From Streptomyces sp. CB02414 (GTDB lineage: Bacteria; Actinomycetota; Actinomycetes; Streptomycetales; Streptomycetaceae), in the NCBI RefSeq assembly GCF_001905385.1, contig NZ_LIPF01000015.1, positions 49,622-113,621 on the forward strand: a stretch of 64,000 nt of DNA. Direction: 5' to 3'. Below the pieces are notes generated by a model that saw only the letters and a list, made by a program, of their open reading frames with translations, was not told the origin of the DNA and searched no databases. A program made the position numbers and the translations under genes. Shown here piece after piece: positions 49,716 through 59,500 of the stretch. How positions within the stretch are numbered: position 1 is the stretch's first letter; the number at the start of each line of letters is the position of its first letter.

Positions 49716-52106
49716 TCAGGGCCCGGCGGGCCGGAGCAGCTCCGGGCGGGCGAGTGCGTGGCGGGTGCCGGGGCCCGGGTCCAGGAGCGCGCGGGCGACG
49801 ATCCAGCCGGACCGTGCGTGGGGGTCGGCGGGGTCACGGGCCAGGTCCTTGGCGTAGCCGTCCAGCGCGGTGGCGGGGTCACCGGCGGCGAGGTGCTCGT
49901 CGGAGGTACGGGGGACGGCGGGGCGGGTGGCGAAGGCATGGGTGCGGGTGTCGGGCCAGAAGCCGCGGTCCGGCCGGAAGCGGAGGGTGCCGTCCGGCCC
50001 GGCAGGGGCGGCGGCGACGTTGCGCAGCCGCCACTGGGTGCGGTGCAGGGCGGCGGCCGTACGGGCGCGGGACAGGGCGGCCGGGTCGACGGGTTCGCGC
50101 AGCCAGCCGTCCAGCGTCCGGGCGAGGCCGGTGACCAGTCGGCGTCCCGGCGCGGTGAGGCGGGCACTGCTCAGCAGCGTGCGCACGACCAGCCGGCTCT
50201 GCAGCCGGCGCAGCGCGAAGTGGTAAGCGGCGGCCTCGGCGTGCGCCGGCTCGGCCAGCCGGTCCCGCCAGAAACCGGCGACTCCGGTGAAGGCGTACGC
50301 GCCGTGTAGCAGACCGGTGAGGTGGCGCGGGTCGGCGCGCCAGGGGGCGTAGTAGCGCTCCGCGCGGTCGTCGTCGAGGAGGGGGAAGAGGTGGAGGAGG
50401 GCGGCGAGCTTGCTGTGCTGGAACTCGTGGACGAGGGTCTCGGCGAGGGCGAGCGCGGACCCGGGGCGGGAGATGAGCATGGCGCCGAAGGAGTCGCCGC
50501 TGGAGGCCGAGACGGCGACGGTGGGCGCGGCGGGCGGGGTGGCGGCGGTACGTCCATAGGGCACGACGGCGCGTATCAGGGCCGGGTCGAGCCGCCCCGG
50601 GCCCTGTGCGGTGCCGCTCGCGGCGAGTATCGCGACGGCGTCGTCGAAGACCCGCTGCCACTCGGCCGCCTCCTCGGCGTCGAGCCGGGCGGGCGGCACC
50701 GGGTCGTCGAGGTCGCGGTAGGGGTCGAGGTCGTCGAGGGGGATGGCGACGGGGCCGGCGGGGGTGGGGTGAGTGAGGGTCCGGAGCGGGAGCCAGGGGT
50801 CCGTCTCGGTGGCGGGGGGTGTGGTGGCGGTGGCGGAGGACGCCGTGCCGACGGCGGGCGACGTCACTACGGAGACGGAGGACGCCGCTTTGGAAGCGGA
50901 GGGTGCCGTACCGGAGGCGGAGGACGCCGTGCCCGAGGCGGGTGACGTCGCCCCGGAGACGGAGGGTGTCGTACCGGAGGCGGGCGACGTCACTCCGGAG
51001 ACGGAAGGCGCCGTGCCGAAGGCGCTGGGCGCCGCCCCGGAGACAGAAGGCGCCGCCCCGGAGACGGAGGACGCCGTGCCGGAGGCGGAGGACGCCGTGC
51101 CGAAGGCGGGCGACGTCACTCCGGAGACGGAAGGCGCCGTGCCGAAGGCGCTGGGCGCCGCCCCGGAGACAGAAGGCGCCGCCCCGGAGGCGGAGGGTGT
51201 CGTGCTGGTGGACGAGCCCTCGGTGGTGGACGCTGGTGCGGTCGGGCGGGTGCGGGAGGAGTCCTGGGGGCCGTCCGGCCCGGCCGGGGAAGGTTCTGTC
51301 GGGCGGGCGGCGGGAGTGCCGCCCTCGACGGGCGGAGGCACCGAGGAACCGGCTACGCGCAAGCCCCCAGGGTCCTCAGGCCCGTCCGGGGCGGCCCCGG
51401 ACGGGCCGACACCGGAGAAGCCCCGGGAGCCGCCCGACCCGGTGGAGGGGGCAGGTGGACAAGCTCGGGAAGCACCGTCCGCGATGTCCGGTCCGGCGGG
51501 AGGGGACGTCGGCGGGGTCTTCGCCGGAGCGGTTCTGGGGTGGCATGTCACCGATGGCCGGGGGCCGTGGTCCAGAGGGCCGGTGAGGGTCAGTTCGCCC
51601 GTCCTCGTCGTGGTGGCCCGGGCGACGGTCGGGCCCGGCGGTGCGTCCGGGAGGCGGAGCAGGCCCAGGCCCGGCAGGTGCAGGCCGCCGTCAACCAGCG
51701 GGACCGTCAGCTCCGTCTCCGCGCCGGCGTGCAGTGCCGCGGTGACCGCCAGGACGTTCAGCCGGCCGGCCTCGGCCCACAGCGGCGGCCCGGTCGCGGT
51801 GCCGTGCACCCGGCGCAGCATGTGGGCGATCCAGCCGCCGGTGGTCGGCGCGAGCAGTAGCCCGTCGACGGCCTCGGGGGCCCGCCCGGCGGCCAGCTTG
51901 AACACCTCCCAGGCCTCCGCGACCGGGGTCAGAGGCGTCGGCAGTGGGGCGAGCCGGTCCAGCAGCGTCCGCAGCAGGAGCAGCCGCCGGGCCCGTTCGC
52001 CGCGCTCCAGGAAGGCGACGGCCTCCGTGGAACCGCCTCCGGCGGCCAGTTCCGCGAAGAGCCGGTCCGGTACGCGGAACGGGGCGGGGCGCGGCTCGCT
52101 GGTCAT
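49716..52106 (-). CDS. HExxH motif peptide-modification protein with repetitive linker
   Basis: A 796-residue protein of the HExxH-motif putative peptide-modification group (aKG-HExxH peptide hydroxylase-like) linked to FxSxx-COOH systems. The N-terminal 190 residues hold a carrier-like domain (FRVPDRLFAELAAGGGSTEAVAFLERGERARRLLLLRTLLDRL). Residues about 200-450 are a Ser/Ala/Pro/Thr linker, of which about 150 residues are tandem APSVSGAAPSAFGT-type units. The catalytic part follows, with LVHEFQHSKLAALLHLFPLLDDD (HEFQH at about 560-564). Start ATG 52106, GGAGG 9 nt upstream. Lies downstream of a short FxsA-like gene, its probable substrate. No radical SAM (FxsB) gene is in the window. Confidence 0.78.
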   Translation of the reverse strand: MTSEPRPAPFRVPDRLFAELAAGGGSTEAVAFLERGERARRLLLLRTLLDRLAPLPTPLTPVAEAWEVFKLAAGRAPEAVDGLLLAPTTGGWIAHMLRRVHGTATGPPLWAEAGRLNVLAVTAALHAGAETELTVPLVDGGLHLPGLGLLRLPDAPPGPTVARATTTRTGELTLTGPLDHGPRPSVTCHPRTAPAKTPPTSPPAGPDIADGASRACPPAPSTGSGGSRGFSGVGPSGAAPDGPEDPGGLRVAGSSVPPPVEGGTPAARPTEPSPAGPDGPQDSSRTRPTAPASTTEGSSTSTTPSASGAAPSVSGAAPSAFGTAPSVSGVTSPAFGTASSASGTASSVSGAAPSVSGAAPSAFGTAPSVSGVTSPASGTTPSVSGATSPASGTASSASGTAPSASKAASSVSVVTSPAVGTASSATATTPPATETDPWLPLRTLTHPTPAGPVAIPLDDLDPYRDLDDPVPPARLDAEEAAEWQRVFDDAVAILAASGTAQGPGRLDPALIRAVVPYGRTAATPPAAPTVAVSASSGDSFGAMLISRPGSALALAETLVHEFQHSKLAALLHLFPLLDDDRAERYYAPWRADPRHLTGLLHGAYAFTGVAGFWRDRLAEPAHAEAAAYHFALRRLQSRLVVRTLLSSARLTAPGRRLVTGLARTLDGWLREPVDPAALSRARTAAALHRTQWRLRNVAAAPAGPDGTLRFRPDRGFWPDTRTHAFATRPAVPRTSDEHLAAGDPATALDGYAKDLARDPADPHARSGWIVARALLDPGPGTRHALARPELLRPAGP
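50978..51189. repeat. Duplicated 86-bp unit inside a minisatellite-like coding array
   Basis: Bases 50978-51063 recur exactly at 51104-51189 (offset 126 bp, 42 codons, in frame). The wider stretch from about 50830 to 51220 is built from imperfect 30-bp (10-codon) units on the reverse strand encoding APSVSG/SAFGT/SPAFGT motifs. Length variation between strains is likely. Confidence 0.85.
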
Positions 52107-52226
52107 GGGCGGGAACCTCCGGGTCGGGGCGGGCATGCCCGAAGCCCGGCGGGCACACGGTCCCGTCGGGTTCCGTCGCCGTCGGGGTCGGACGCGATGA
52201 GCTCTGTCGTCGGGTGCGGGCGGCGG

Positions 52227-52469
52227 CTATTCGGCCCGGGCGCCGCCGCCACCGCCCTCGCTGCCCCCTCTGACGCCACCGCGGGCGCGCAGGACCTCTT
52301 CGAGCAGGCGGGCGGTGGGGGCGAGCGGCGTGAGACCGTCCACGGCGGTCAGGGGCACCGCCGCGACGTCCGCCAGGTCCGACTCCCAGACGGCGTCGGC
52401 GCGCCCGGGGGCGGCCGGTCGCGCACGGGCGGCGGCTTCGGCATGGCGCAGAGCGGGCGGCTGATCCAA
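52227..52469 (-). CDS. FxsA-like short peptide, lacking the FxSxx C-terminus
   Basis: An 80-residue peptide starting at TTG 52469 with GGGGGAG 5-6 nt upstream. Its middle, WESDLADVAAVPLTAVDGLTP, matches the conserved LxDVxxVPLxxL segment of FxSxx-COOH precursor proteins, and a helix (PTARLLEEVLRARGG) follows. The family's C-terminal Phe-x-Ser-x-x is not present; the peptide ends in a Gly-rich SEGGGGGARAE tail. It sits between the caspase gene and the HExxH gene, all leftward. It may be a variant precursor for the HExxH enzyme or a decayed one. Confidence 0.65.
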   Translation of the reverse strand: MDQPPALRHAEAAARARPAAPGRADAVWESDLADVAAVPLTAVDGLTPLAPTARLLEEVLRARGGVRGGSEGGGGGARAE

Positions 52470-52572
52470 GATGCTCCCCCTTCTCGCACGGTGGCACTCG
52501 ATGCCCCGCGTCTCTTTCCATCATGGCCATTTGAAGGCATGTCGAAAACCGTACGATCACGCCACCCGATCA

Positions 52573-53703
52573 TCACCTGGTGTGCGAGCGTCCCGCGGAG
52601 TCCGCCAAATCCCTTATCGCATCGGCGAGTTCGCCTTTCCGTTCAGGATCGTCGTCGACGGTCACCACGGCGTCGTACAGATCCCACAGCGCCTGCGGGC
52701 GGCGTCTGAGGAGCCCGCCCAGGATGCCGGCCGCGTCCGTGCGCGCCTTGGTGTGACGGGGAAGTGTCCCGGTGACGCCCGGGTCCAGCGCGGCGACCAC
52801 CGTCTGCCGCTCGGCCGGGTCGCTCATCAGCGGATAGGCCAGGAGCGCGTCCACGGCCCGCAGCAGCGGAGAGGCCGGCCGCTCCCGGCCGCCGGGCGCC
52901 CCCGGGACGAGGACCTCGGTGCGTTCGGGGCTCTGCAGCCGGATCTCGGGATACTGCAGAGTACGACCCGCTTCCCTGAGGGCTGCGATACGCGCTCGTA
53001 CGGCCGGAAACAGTTCCTCCGGATCGGGCGGCGCGGGCAGTACGGCCGCCCGGTCGGCCAGCAGGGCGAGCAGGACGTCGGAGAACAGACCCGTCGCGCG
53101 CACCGGGTCGTTGGCCGCGGTCCGGCCCCGTCCGGCGGCGCGTAGCACGGTCTGCCGGTGCGCGGTGCCGCGCCTGCCGACCGGCAGCGCGTCCGGCGGC
53201 AGCGCCTCCCGGAAGGCGAGCGCCTCCTCGAAGGTCTCGCAGGCGTCCACCAGCCACAACTGGTCCGCGAGGCCCGGCACCGCGTCCCCGGCGTAGCGTT
53301 CCAGCGCGGAGTCCAGGTCGATGCCCAGCTTGTCCTCGGTGGTGGCGTCCGCGCAGAACAGCCGCAGGTGCCCGGCCCGGTCGAGGACGCCGTGCCCGCC
53401 CCACCAGACCCAGAGCACCTCGCCCCGGGCGGTCGGCAGTTCGCGTACGAGCTGCCGGCGCAGCGTGGCGTGGTCGGCGGGGGCGTAGGGGATTTCGGGG
53501 ACGTACGGCGGCAGCGGCGCGAGGTGGAGGCGGATGTTGGCGTCCGGTACTCCGGCGGCGCGCAGCAGGCGGTGGAAGCGGACGGCGTCGCGGGCGGGTC
53601 CGGGCAGGTCCCAGCCGGGGCCTGCGTCGTAGGTCTCGACGCCGACGACGAGGGCGTGCACGCGGGCGGGGTCCACGGCCGGGGCGGGCGTCGGGCCGGT
53701 CAC
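52573..53703 (-). CDS. Caspase-family peptidase with C-terminal effector-associated domain
   Basis: A 376-residue protein. Residues about 10-250 form a caspase fold: VHALVVGVETYDAG...WDLPGPARDAVRF, VLWVWWGGHGVLDRAGHLRLF (catalytic His in GGHG, about 101) and DQLWLVDACETFEEA (catalytic Cys in DAC, about 153). Residues about 275-370 (PLLRAVDALLAYPLMSDPAERQTVVAALDPGV, LLRRRPQALWDLYDAVVTVDDDPE) resemble the effector-associated domains of conflict systems. GTG start overlaps the hydrolase stop. Probably a death-domain-recruited protease activated by the neighbouring NTPase proteins (inference from known systems). Confidence 0.87.
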   Translation of the reverse strand: MTGPTPAPAVDPARVHALVVGVETYDAGPGWDLPGPARDAVRFHRLLRAAGVPDANIRLHLAPLPPYVPEIPYAPADHATLRRQLVRELPTARGEVLWVWWGGHGVLDRAGHLRLFCADATTEDKLGIDLDSALERYAGDAVPGLADQLWLVDACETFEEALAFREALPPDALPVGRRGTAHRQTVLRAAGRGRTAANDPVRATGLFSDVLLALLADRAAVLPAPPDPEELFPAVRARIAALREAGRTLQYPEIRLQSPERTEVLVPGAPGGRERPASPLLRAVDALLAYPLMSDPAERQTVVAALDPGVTGTLPRHTKARTDAAGILGGLLRRRPQALWDLYDAVVTVDDDPERKGELADAIRDLADSAGRSHTR

Positions 53704-54866
53704 GGGAGCCGGTCCGCGATGGCCCGGTACACGGCCGGATCGGTCCAGTAGGCACTGTGCGCGGCGGGGAACGGCTGGCGGCTGTCGACGGCCACGTCGG
53801 TGACCCGGCCGGGGAACAGGCCGGCGCCGAGGTAGGAGAGCAGGTCCCGGGGGTCGTAGAGGTTGAGCCAGTCGGGGACGTGGGCCGGCAGGGGCTCGGG
53901 GTGTTCGAGGGAGGGCAGGGACCCGGACTCGTACAGGAAGGGCGCCTGGGAACCGGCGGTGACCAGCAGCCTGACCTGGGGCAGCGGGGTGAGGACCAGG
54001 GTGTCCAGGGCGATGATGCCGCCGAGGCTGTGGGCGACGATCGCGACGGGCGGCTCCAGTCCGGCGATCAGGGTGCGCAGTCCCGCGCGGACCGCCTCGC
54101 CCCGGCTGAGGTAGCGCAGGACGTCCCCGGCGGCGGGGTGGGCGGCCTCCGTGAGGGCGCGGCGGCGGCGTACGACGGCGCGGGAGGCCGCGGAGCCCGC
54201 GACCCGCAGTGCCAGGGAGCGCACGCCGCGCTCCGTACCGCGGGCGGGTGCCCCGAGAGCGGCGGCGAGCCGGCCGGCGACGGCGTCCCGGGTGGCGCCG
54301 CCGGGCACGAGGGGCGCGTCCGAGTCGAGGAGGCCGGCGACGACCCGGGCGGTCAGGCAGCGGGCCGCGACCTCGGCGAGGTCGTCCGCGGCGAGGGAGA
54401 CGGCCGCGGCGGTGAGCAGCGGGTGGGCCGCCAGGTCGGCGGCGGCGCGGGCCAGGCCGGGGCCCAGCTCGGCCGCCGGTCCGTCGCCCTCGGCGGCGAG
54501 GGCGGCCAGCCGGGTCCGTAGGTGCTGGTCCGGTGGCAGGGTGCCGGGCGGCAGTTCCGCGGCCGGGGGCGAACCGGCGGCGACGAGCGCCAGTTCGGCG
54601 TACGGGTCGGCGTAGAGGGCCGCCCAGCCGGCGGTGTCGTCGTCGCCGGGGGCGTCCGCCTCGAGCGGGCCCCGGCCGGTGCCCGAGGCGGGAGGCAGGC
54701 TCGCTCCGCCCGCGGCCAGCACGGCTCCGTGTTCGCCGCCCCAGTAGTACGGCACGACGCGCAGGCCGTCGCGCAGTGCCGTCACTCCGACGGAGAAGCG
54801 CCCCGCCAGCGCAGAGAAGCCCGGTTCGCGCACTCCCGTGCCGTGGATGAAGACGACCGCCGTCAT
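53700..54866 (-). CDS. Alpha/beta-fold (lipase-like) hydrolase
   Basis: A 388-residue protein: AVVFIHGTGVREPGFSALAGRF at the N-terminus (HG oxyanion), and PVAIVAHSLGGIIALDTLVLTPLPQVRLLVTAGSQAPFL with the nucleophile Ser in AHSLGG (about residue 275). C-terminal DPRDLLSYLGAGLFPG and a His near VDSRQPFPAAHSAYWTD complete a plausible triad. Long Ala-rich helical insert in the middle. Coupled to the caspase gene by a 4-bp overlap; first gene of the caspase unit. Effector-like lipase function is possible. Confidence 0.83.
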   Translation of the reverse strand: MTAVVFIHGTGVREPGFSALAGRFSVGVTALRDGLRVVPYYWGGEHGAVLAAGGASLPPASGTGRGPLEADAPGDDDTAGWAALYADPYAELALVAAGSPPAAELPPGTLPPDQHLRTRLAALAAEGDGPAAELGPGLARAAADLAAHPLLTAAAVSLAADDLAEVAARCLTARVVAGLLDSDAPLVPGGATRDAVAGRLAAALGAPARGTERGVRSLALRVAGSAASRAVVRRRRALTEAAHPAAGDVLRYLSRGEAVRAGLRTLIAGLEPPVAIVAHSLGGIIALDTLVLTPLPQVRLLVTAGSQAPFLYESGSLPSLEHPEPLPAHVPDWLNLYDPRDLLSYLGAGLFPGRVTDVAVDSRQPFPAAHSAYWTDPAVYRAIADRLP

Positions 54867-55044
54867 GTGCCCCCCGTGACCCTGGTGATTCTCCGTGTAC
54901 GACTTTCGATGGACCGTCAGATCGTTTCTATTCTAGGCAAGTTGGAGCGCGTTCACGGGAACGCTTCGAACGCGGGGCCGCCGAACAGCGGACCGCCGGA
55001 CATGTCTGCGGGCCGGACGGCCACCGGACCAACGGGGGGACAGG

Positions 55045-56361
55045 ATGAGCCCTGACGCGCTGATCACGCACTTCGTGGGGGCGTCGGCCCTCGTGCTGGT
55101 GGCCGCCCACGCGGCCGGCTGGCTGGCCCGGAGGCTGAAGCAGCCGTACATCGTGGGCCAGTTGTCGGCGGGCATCGCGCTCGGGCCCTCCCTGCTCGGC
55201 ACGGTGGCTCCGGACGCGTACGCGACGCTGTTCCCCGCGGAGATCGGGACCGCGCTGACCGGCTTCGCGCAGTTCGCGCTGGTGGTCTTCCTGTTCGCGG
55301 TGGGCTACGAGCTGGATCTGAAGATCCTCGGCGACCGGGCCCGCACCTCGCTGACCGTGGCCCTGGCCTCCTTCGTGGTGCCGATGGCGGTGGGCTGCGG
55401 GGGCGCGCTGCTCTTTCGGGAGCAGCTGCACGGCCTGGGCATGCCGCGCGACCCGTCCCCCGCCATGGTGGTGTTCGCCGGGATCGCCCTGTCGATAACG
55501 GCGGTGCCCGTGCTGACCGCCATCGTGCGGGAGAACGAACTGTCCCGGTCCGTTCCCGGGGTGGTGGCGGTGTCCGCGGCCGGGGTGCTGGACGCGGTCT
55601 GCTGGACGGTGCTGGCCGCGGCGCTGATGGACGGCGGCGAGCCGACGGCGCCGGCCTGGCCGTGGCGGGTGGCGCTGGCCGCCGGCTTCGTCACCGTGAT
55701 GCTGCTCGCGGCCCGGCCGGTACTGCGCCGGCTGCTGTGGCGGACGCGGCTGGAGCCCTCGCTGCGGCTGGCGCTGCTCATCGGGTTCGCCCTCGGGTCG
55801 GCCTGGGTGACGCACTCCCTGGGCCTGCATGTGATCTTCGGTGCGCTGCTCGCGGGGGTGGTGGTCCCGCGTGAGGAGGGCGGCACGCTCGATCCGGACC
55901 TGCTGCGTCCGCTGCACGAGGTCAGCTCGCTGCTGCTGCCGTTCTTCTTCGTGCTCTCGGGTCAGTCGGTGACGCTGAACGGCATGGACGGCACGGGCTG
56001 GGCCGTCCTGCTGGTGGTGACGGTGCTGGCGGTGGTGACCAAGGTGGGCAGCGGGACGCTCGCCGCCCGGCTGGGCGGACTGGACCGGCACGACGCGCGG
56101 ACCGTCGGCGTGCTCCTCAGCGCACGGGGCCTCACCGAGCTGATCGCCCTCGACGCCGGCCTGCGAGCGGGCCTGCTCTCCCCCGCGCTGTACACGGTGC
56201 TGGTCCTCATGGCCCTCGCCACCACCCTGTTCACCCAGCCGCTGCTGCTCCTGACCCGCCGCCTGGCCGAACGCGACCACGCCCGCCGGTCTCCCCCGCC
56301 CCGCCTCACGTCCCCGCCCTCCCAGGACGGCACGACGACGGCACCGGCGGACCTGGGCTGA
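55045..56361 (+). CDS. CPA2-family cation:proton antiporter
   Basis: A 438-residue membrane protein with about twelve helices. Motifs: KQPYIVGQLSAGIALGPSLLG, ALVVFLFAVGYELDLKIL (the conserved acidic pair region), SITAVPVLTAIVREN and FVLSGQSVTLNG. This is the Na+/H+ exchanger (KefB/GerN-like, CPA2) arrangement without a C-terminal TrkA-N/RCK domain. ATG at 55045 with GGGGGACAGG. Transcribed rightward between two leftward groups of conflict genes; it may be part of that system or unrelated. Confidence 0.9.
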   Translation: MSPDALITHFVGASALVLVAAHAAGWLARRLKQPYIVGQLSAGIALGPSLLGTVAPDAYATLFPAEIGTALTGFAQFALVVFLFAVGYELDLKILGDRARTSLTVALASFVVPMAVGCGGALLFREQLHGLGMPRDPSPAMVVFAGIALSITAVPVLTAIVRENELSRSVPGVVAVSAAGVLDAVCWTVLAAALMDGGEPTAPAWPWRVALAAGFVTVMLLAARPVLRRLLWRTRLEPSLRLALLIGFALGSAWVTHSLGLHVIFGALLAGVVVPREEGGTLDPDLLRPLHEVSSLLLPFFFVLSGQSVTLNGMDGTGWAVLLVVTVLAVVTKVGSGTLAARLGGLDRHDARTVGVLLSARGLTELIALDAGLRAGLLSPALYTVLVLMALATTLFTQPLLLLTRRLAERDHARRSPPPRLTSPPSQDGTTTAPADLG

Positions 56362-56424
56362 GCCCCGCCCCCGCACCGGGGCAGCGCCCCCTTCCCTCCG
56401 ACCCACGTACCGCCGGACACCACC

Positions 56425-56513
56425 TGCCGGGCGCGCCCGGCACGCCGCACGCACCGAACCGCGGCGCACTCCGCACTGCCCGGCCGTACGCCGCGTCTCA
56501 GGCCGGGCCCGGC
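56425..56513. terminator. GC-rich palindromes between convergent genes
   Basis: TGCCGGGCGCGCCCGGCA (56425-56442) and GCCGGGCCCGGC (56502-56513) are perfect palindromes between the antiporter and the giant NB-ARC gene. Lack of a loop makes them imperfect hairpins, but they are the only candidates in this convergent gap. Confidence 0.35.
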
Positions 56514-56534
56514 ACCCCGCCCGACCGCCGGAGG

Positions 56535-59500
56535 CTACAGCGGCATCGGAGCCATGTCGCACTCGATGCGCCGGCGGCGGCGTGCGGCGGTGAGCCAGGG
56601 GTGGTCGGCGCGGACCTTCTCGGTGAAGCCCTCGACCGCCCGGCGCTCCAGTTCGTCCGCCTCCGCGCCGCGGCCCAGGCCCCGCAGGTCGAGCGCGAGG
56701 TTGGCGGTGCAGGCGAGGGTGAGCGGGTGGTCCTCGCCGGCGACCTCGGCGAGCAGCGGCAGGTTGGCCTCGTCGATCTCGCGGGCCCGGTCGAAGTCCA
56801 GCCGGGCGTAGGCCGTGCTGGCCTGTCCGATGGCGGTGGTCAGCGTGGTGATGTGCCGCTCCCCCACCGTCTCGGCCAGCCGGCGGGCCGCGTCGTCCTC
56901 CTCCTCCTGCGCGCTGTCCAGGGCGCCGAGGCTCCGCAGCGTGGCAGCCAGGTTGGCCCGGGTCAGCAGGGTGCACAGGTGGTTGGCGCCGAGCCGCTGC
57001 TCGTAGCGCCGGACGGTGTCCTCGGCGAGCTGCCGCGAGCTGTCGAGGTCGCCGGCGAGACGCCGGTCGACGGAGAGGTTGGTCGCGGTCGCCAGCGAGT
57101 CGAAGTGGTCGCTGCCGTACCGGTTGACGAAGCGCCGCAGCGTCTCCTCGGTGAGCTTGGCCGCCTTGTCGACCGCCCCGTCGCGGCGCCGGCAGACCGC
57201 GAGGTTGCGGGCGATGCGCAGGGTGAGCGGGTGCTCGTCGCCGAACGCGGTGCGGGCCCGCTGGTACACGTCCTCCTGGAAGTCGCGGGCGCCGGGGTAG
57301 TCGCCGCCCTCGCGCATGTCGATGGCCAGGCCGTTGAGGGTGTTGAGGGTGAAGAAGCTGGCCGGGCCGAACAGCAGGTCGCGCAGCCGGGCGTTCTCCT
57401 GGTCCAGCGGCAGCGCCTCGCGGAACTCCCCGACCAGCCGGAGGTCGACGCCCCACGAGTGCGTCGCCCGCAGGGTGGCGGGGTCGTCGGTGCCGAAGAG
57501 GGACCGGGCCAGTTCGGTGGCCTCCCGGCTGACGCTCCGTCCCTCCTCCAGCCGGCCCTGGTAGCGGCGGGCGTCGGCCATCTCGCACAGGGAGTCGATG
57601 AGTTCCTCCGGTTCGACCTCCAGCCGGCGGGAGGTCTCCAGCGCCTTCTCGATCAGCGGGATCGACTCGGGCACCTGCCCGGTCTGCCGCAGCAGGAAGG
57701 AGAAGCTCTTCGTCATGCGGACGACGTGGATGTCCTCCTCGCCGGAGGCCGCGAGCCAGCGGTTCCAGGCCTCCCGCGCGAAGTCCGCGGCACCCTCGTG
57801 GTCGCCCCAGTAGTAGAGGAACCAGACGGTGTCGGCGACCAGGTCCCGCACCCAGGTGTCGGAGCTGCTCACGGCCTGCGAGGCCAGGACGTGGGGCAGC
57901 AGCGCCTGGTAGGCGGGCCATTCGAGGGAGGAGCCGTACGGGCCCGGCTTGGCCGCGGAGAGCAGCTGGTGGGCGGCGCCGCGCATCCGCTCGCGCTCCT
58001 CCTCGCCGAGCTTGGCCAGGAGCACGGTCTGCAGCAGGCGGTGCATCTGCAGGGTGTCGGCGCGCGGGTCGACCCTGATGAGGGAGAACTGGCTGAGGTC
58101 GCGCACCGCGCGGTTCAGCCGGATCGACTGGCGCAGCAGCGGGTCGACCTCGGGCGTGATGCTGACGCCCCGGCTGCCGCGGAGGATGGAGCGCGGAATG
58201 GGCTCCGGGGCCATGCTGGCGCAGATGTCGAGGAGCTGGCGGGCGCCGGGGTTGTTCTGCTGGATGCGCTCCAGCGAGAGGTCCCAGGCGGCGGCGACGG
58301 AGACCGGGTAGTCGGGTGCCGGGTCGAGTTCCAGGATCTCGGGGCTGCGCTGGGCGAGCAGGTCGAGGTACTCGTCGACGAGCATCCCGGTGACCGCGCG
58401 CCAGGCGCCGGCCTGCTCGACGGCGAGCGGCAGGTCGCCGAGGGCCTCGGCGAGCCGGTCGGCGTCCTCGGTGCTCAGGTCGGGCGAACGCTTCTGGAGC
58501 AGCTCGATGGACTCGGAGCGGTCGAAGACGTTCACCGGCAGCGGGGTCGCCACGCGTTCCCAGGCCCGGTTCCGGGAGGTGACGATGACCTTGCCCGGCC
58601 CGTTGGTGGGGAAGTACTGGCGTACCGCCTCGACGTCCTCGGCGTTGTCGAAGACGAGCAGCCAGTCGTTGAACGGCGTTCCGTTGCGCAGTGCCTCCAG
58701 CACGGCGGGGACGGCGGTGTTGGCGGCCGGCGCGCCCACGCGGTCCTGGCTGGACGGGGCCACGCCCAGCTGGGCGGCGAGGTTGCCCAGCGCGGCCAGG
58801 ATGAGGCTCTCGCGTTCGGCGGGGATCCAGCAGATCACCCTGTAGTCGTGCTGGTGGGTGTAGATGTACTCCAGGGCGAGCTGGGACTTGCCGACGCCGC
58901 CGAGTCCGTGCAGCGCGTGCGGGAGGACCGCGGCCGTGTCCTGGGCACCCAGTTGCTCCTCCACGGCCGTCAGCAGTCCCTGCCGGCCGACGAACGAGGT
59001 GTTGCGCAGGGGCACGTTCACCAGCATGGCGGGCGTCGCGGTCGTGGTGCTCTGCATGAGCTGCTCAGCCTCCGGGGCTTCGGGTGGGGTGGCGTCGGTT
59101 ACCAGGGGCGGCACGGGGTCTCCAGGTTCGTCGGCGTTGTTCGACGCTGGATCCCTGCCTGCTCGGCCGCCGGATGATCCCCCGCCGCCCGCAGGGTTCA
59201 CCTCAGTGGGTGTACCCGGGGGCAAACCGGTGCCCACCCGTTCGGCCGCACCGGACGGCGGGCGCCCGGAGAGTCGGGGTTCGATGCGCCTGGCCCGGTC
59301 GGAGTAGGGGCCCGAGAGGGCGCGCATCACGGCCAGTTCGCTGCGTGCCCAGCCCCGTTCGGCGGGGTCGGGCAGGGCGGCCCCGGCCGGGTCGTGCAGC
59401 GCGGCGCGCAGCGCGACGCCGCGGGTGCCGGCGGCGGGCAGCTCGCCCACCATGCTGACGGTTCGGGCGAGTTGGCTGCGGGTGGTGGTGGCGAGCAGTG

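Noticed and set aside
50773..52200. Long rightward open frame opposite the HExxH gene
   Set aside because: It is the antisense of the repetitive linker; GC-rich repeats leave several frames open. The HExxH frame has the catalytic motif, a good start and family context.
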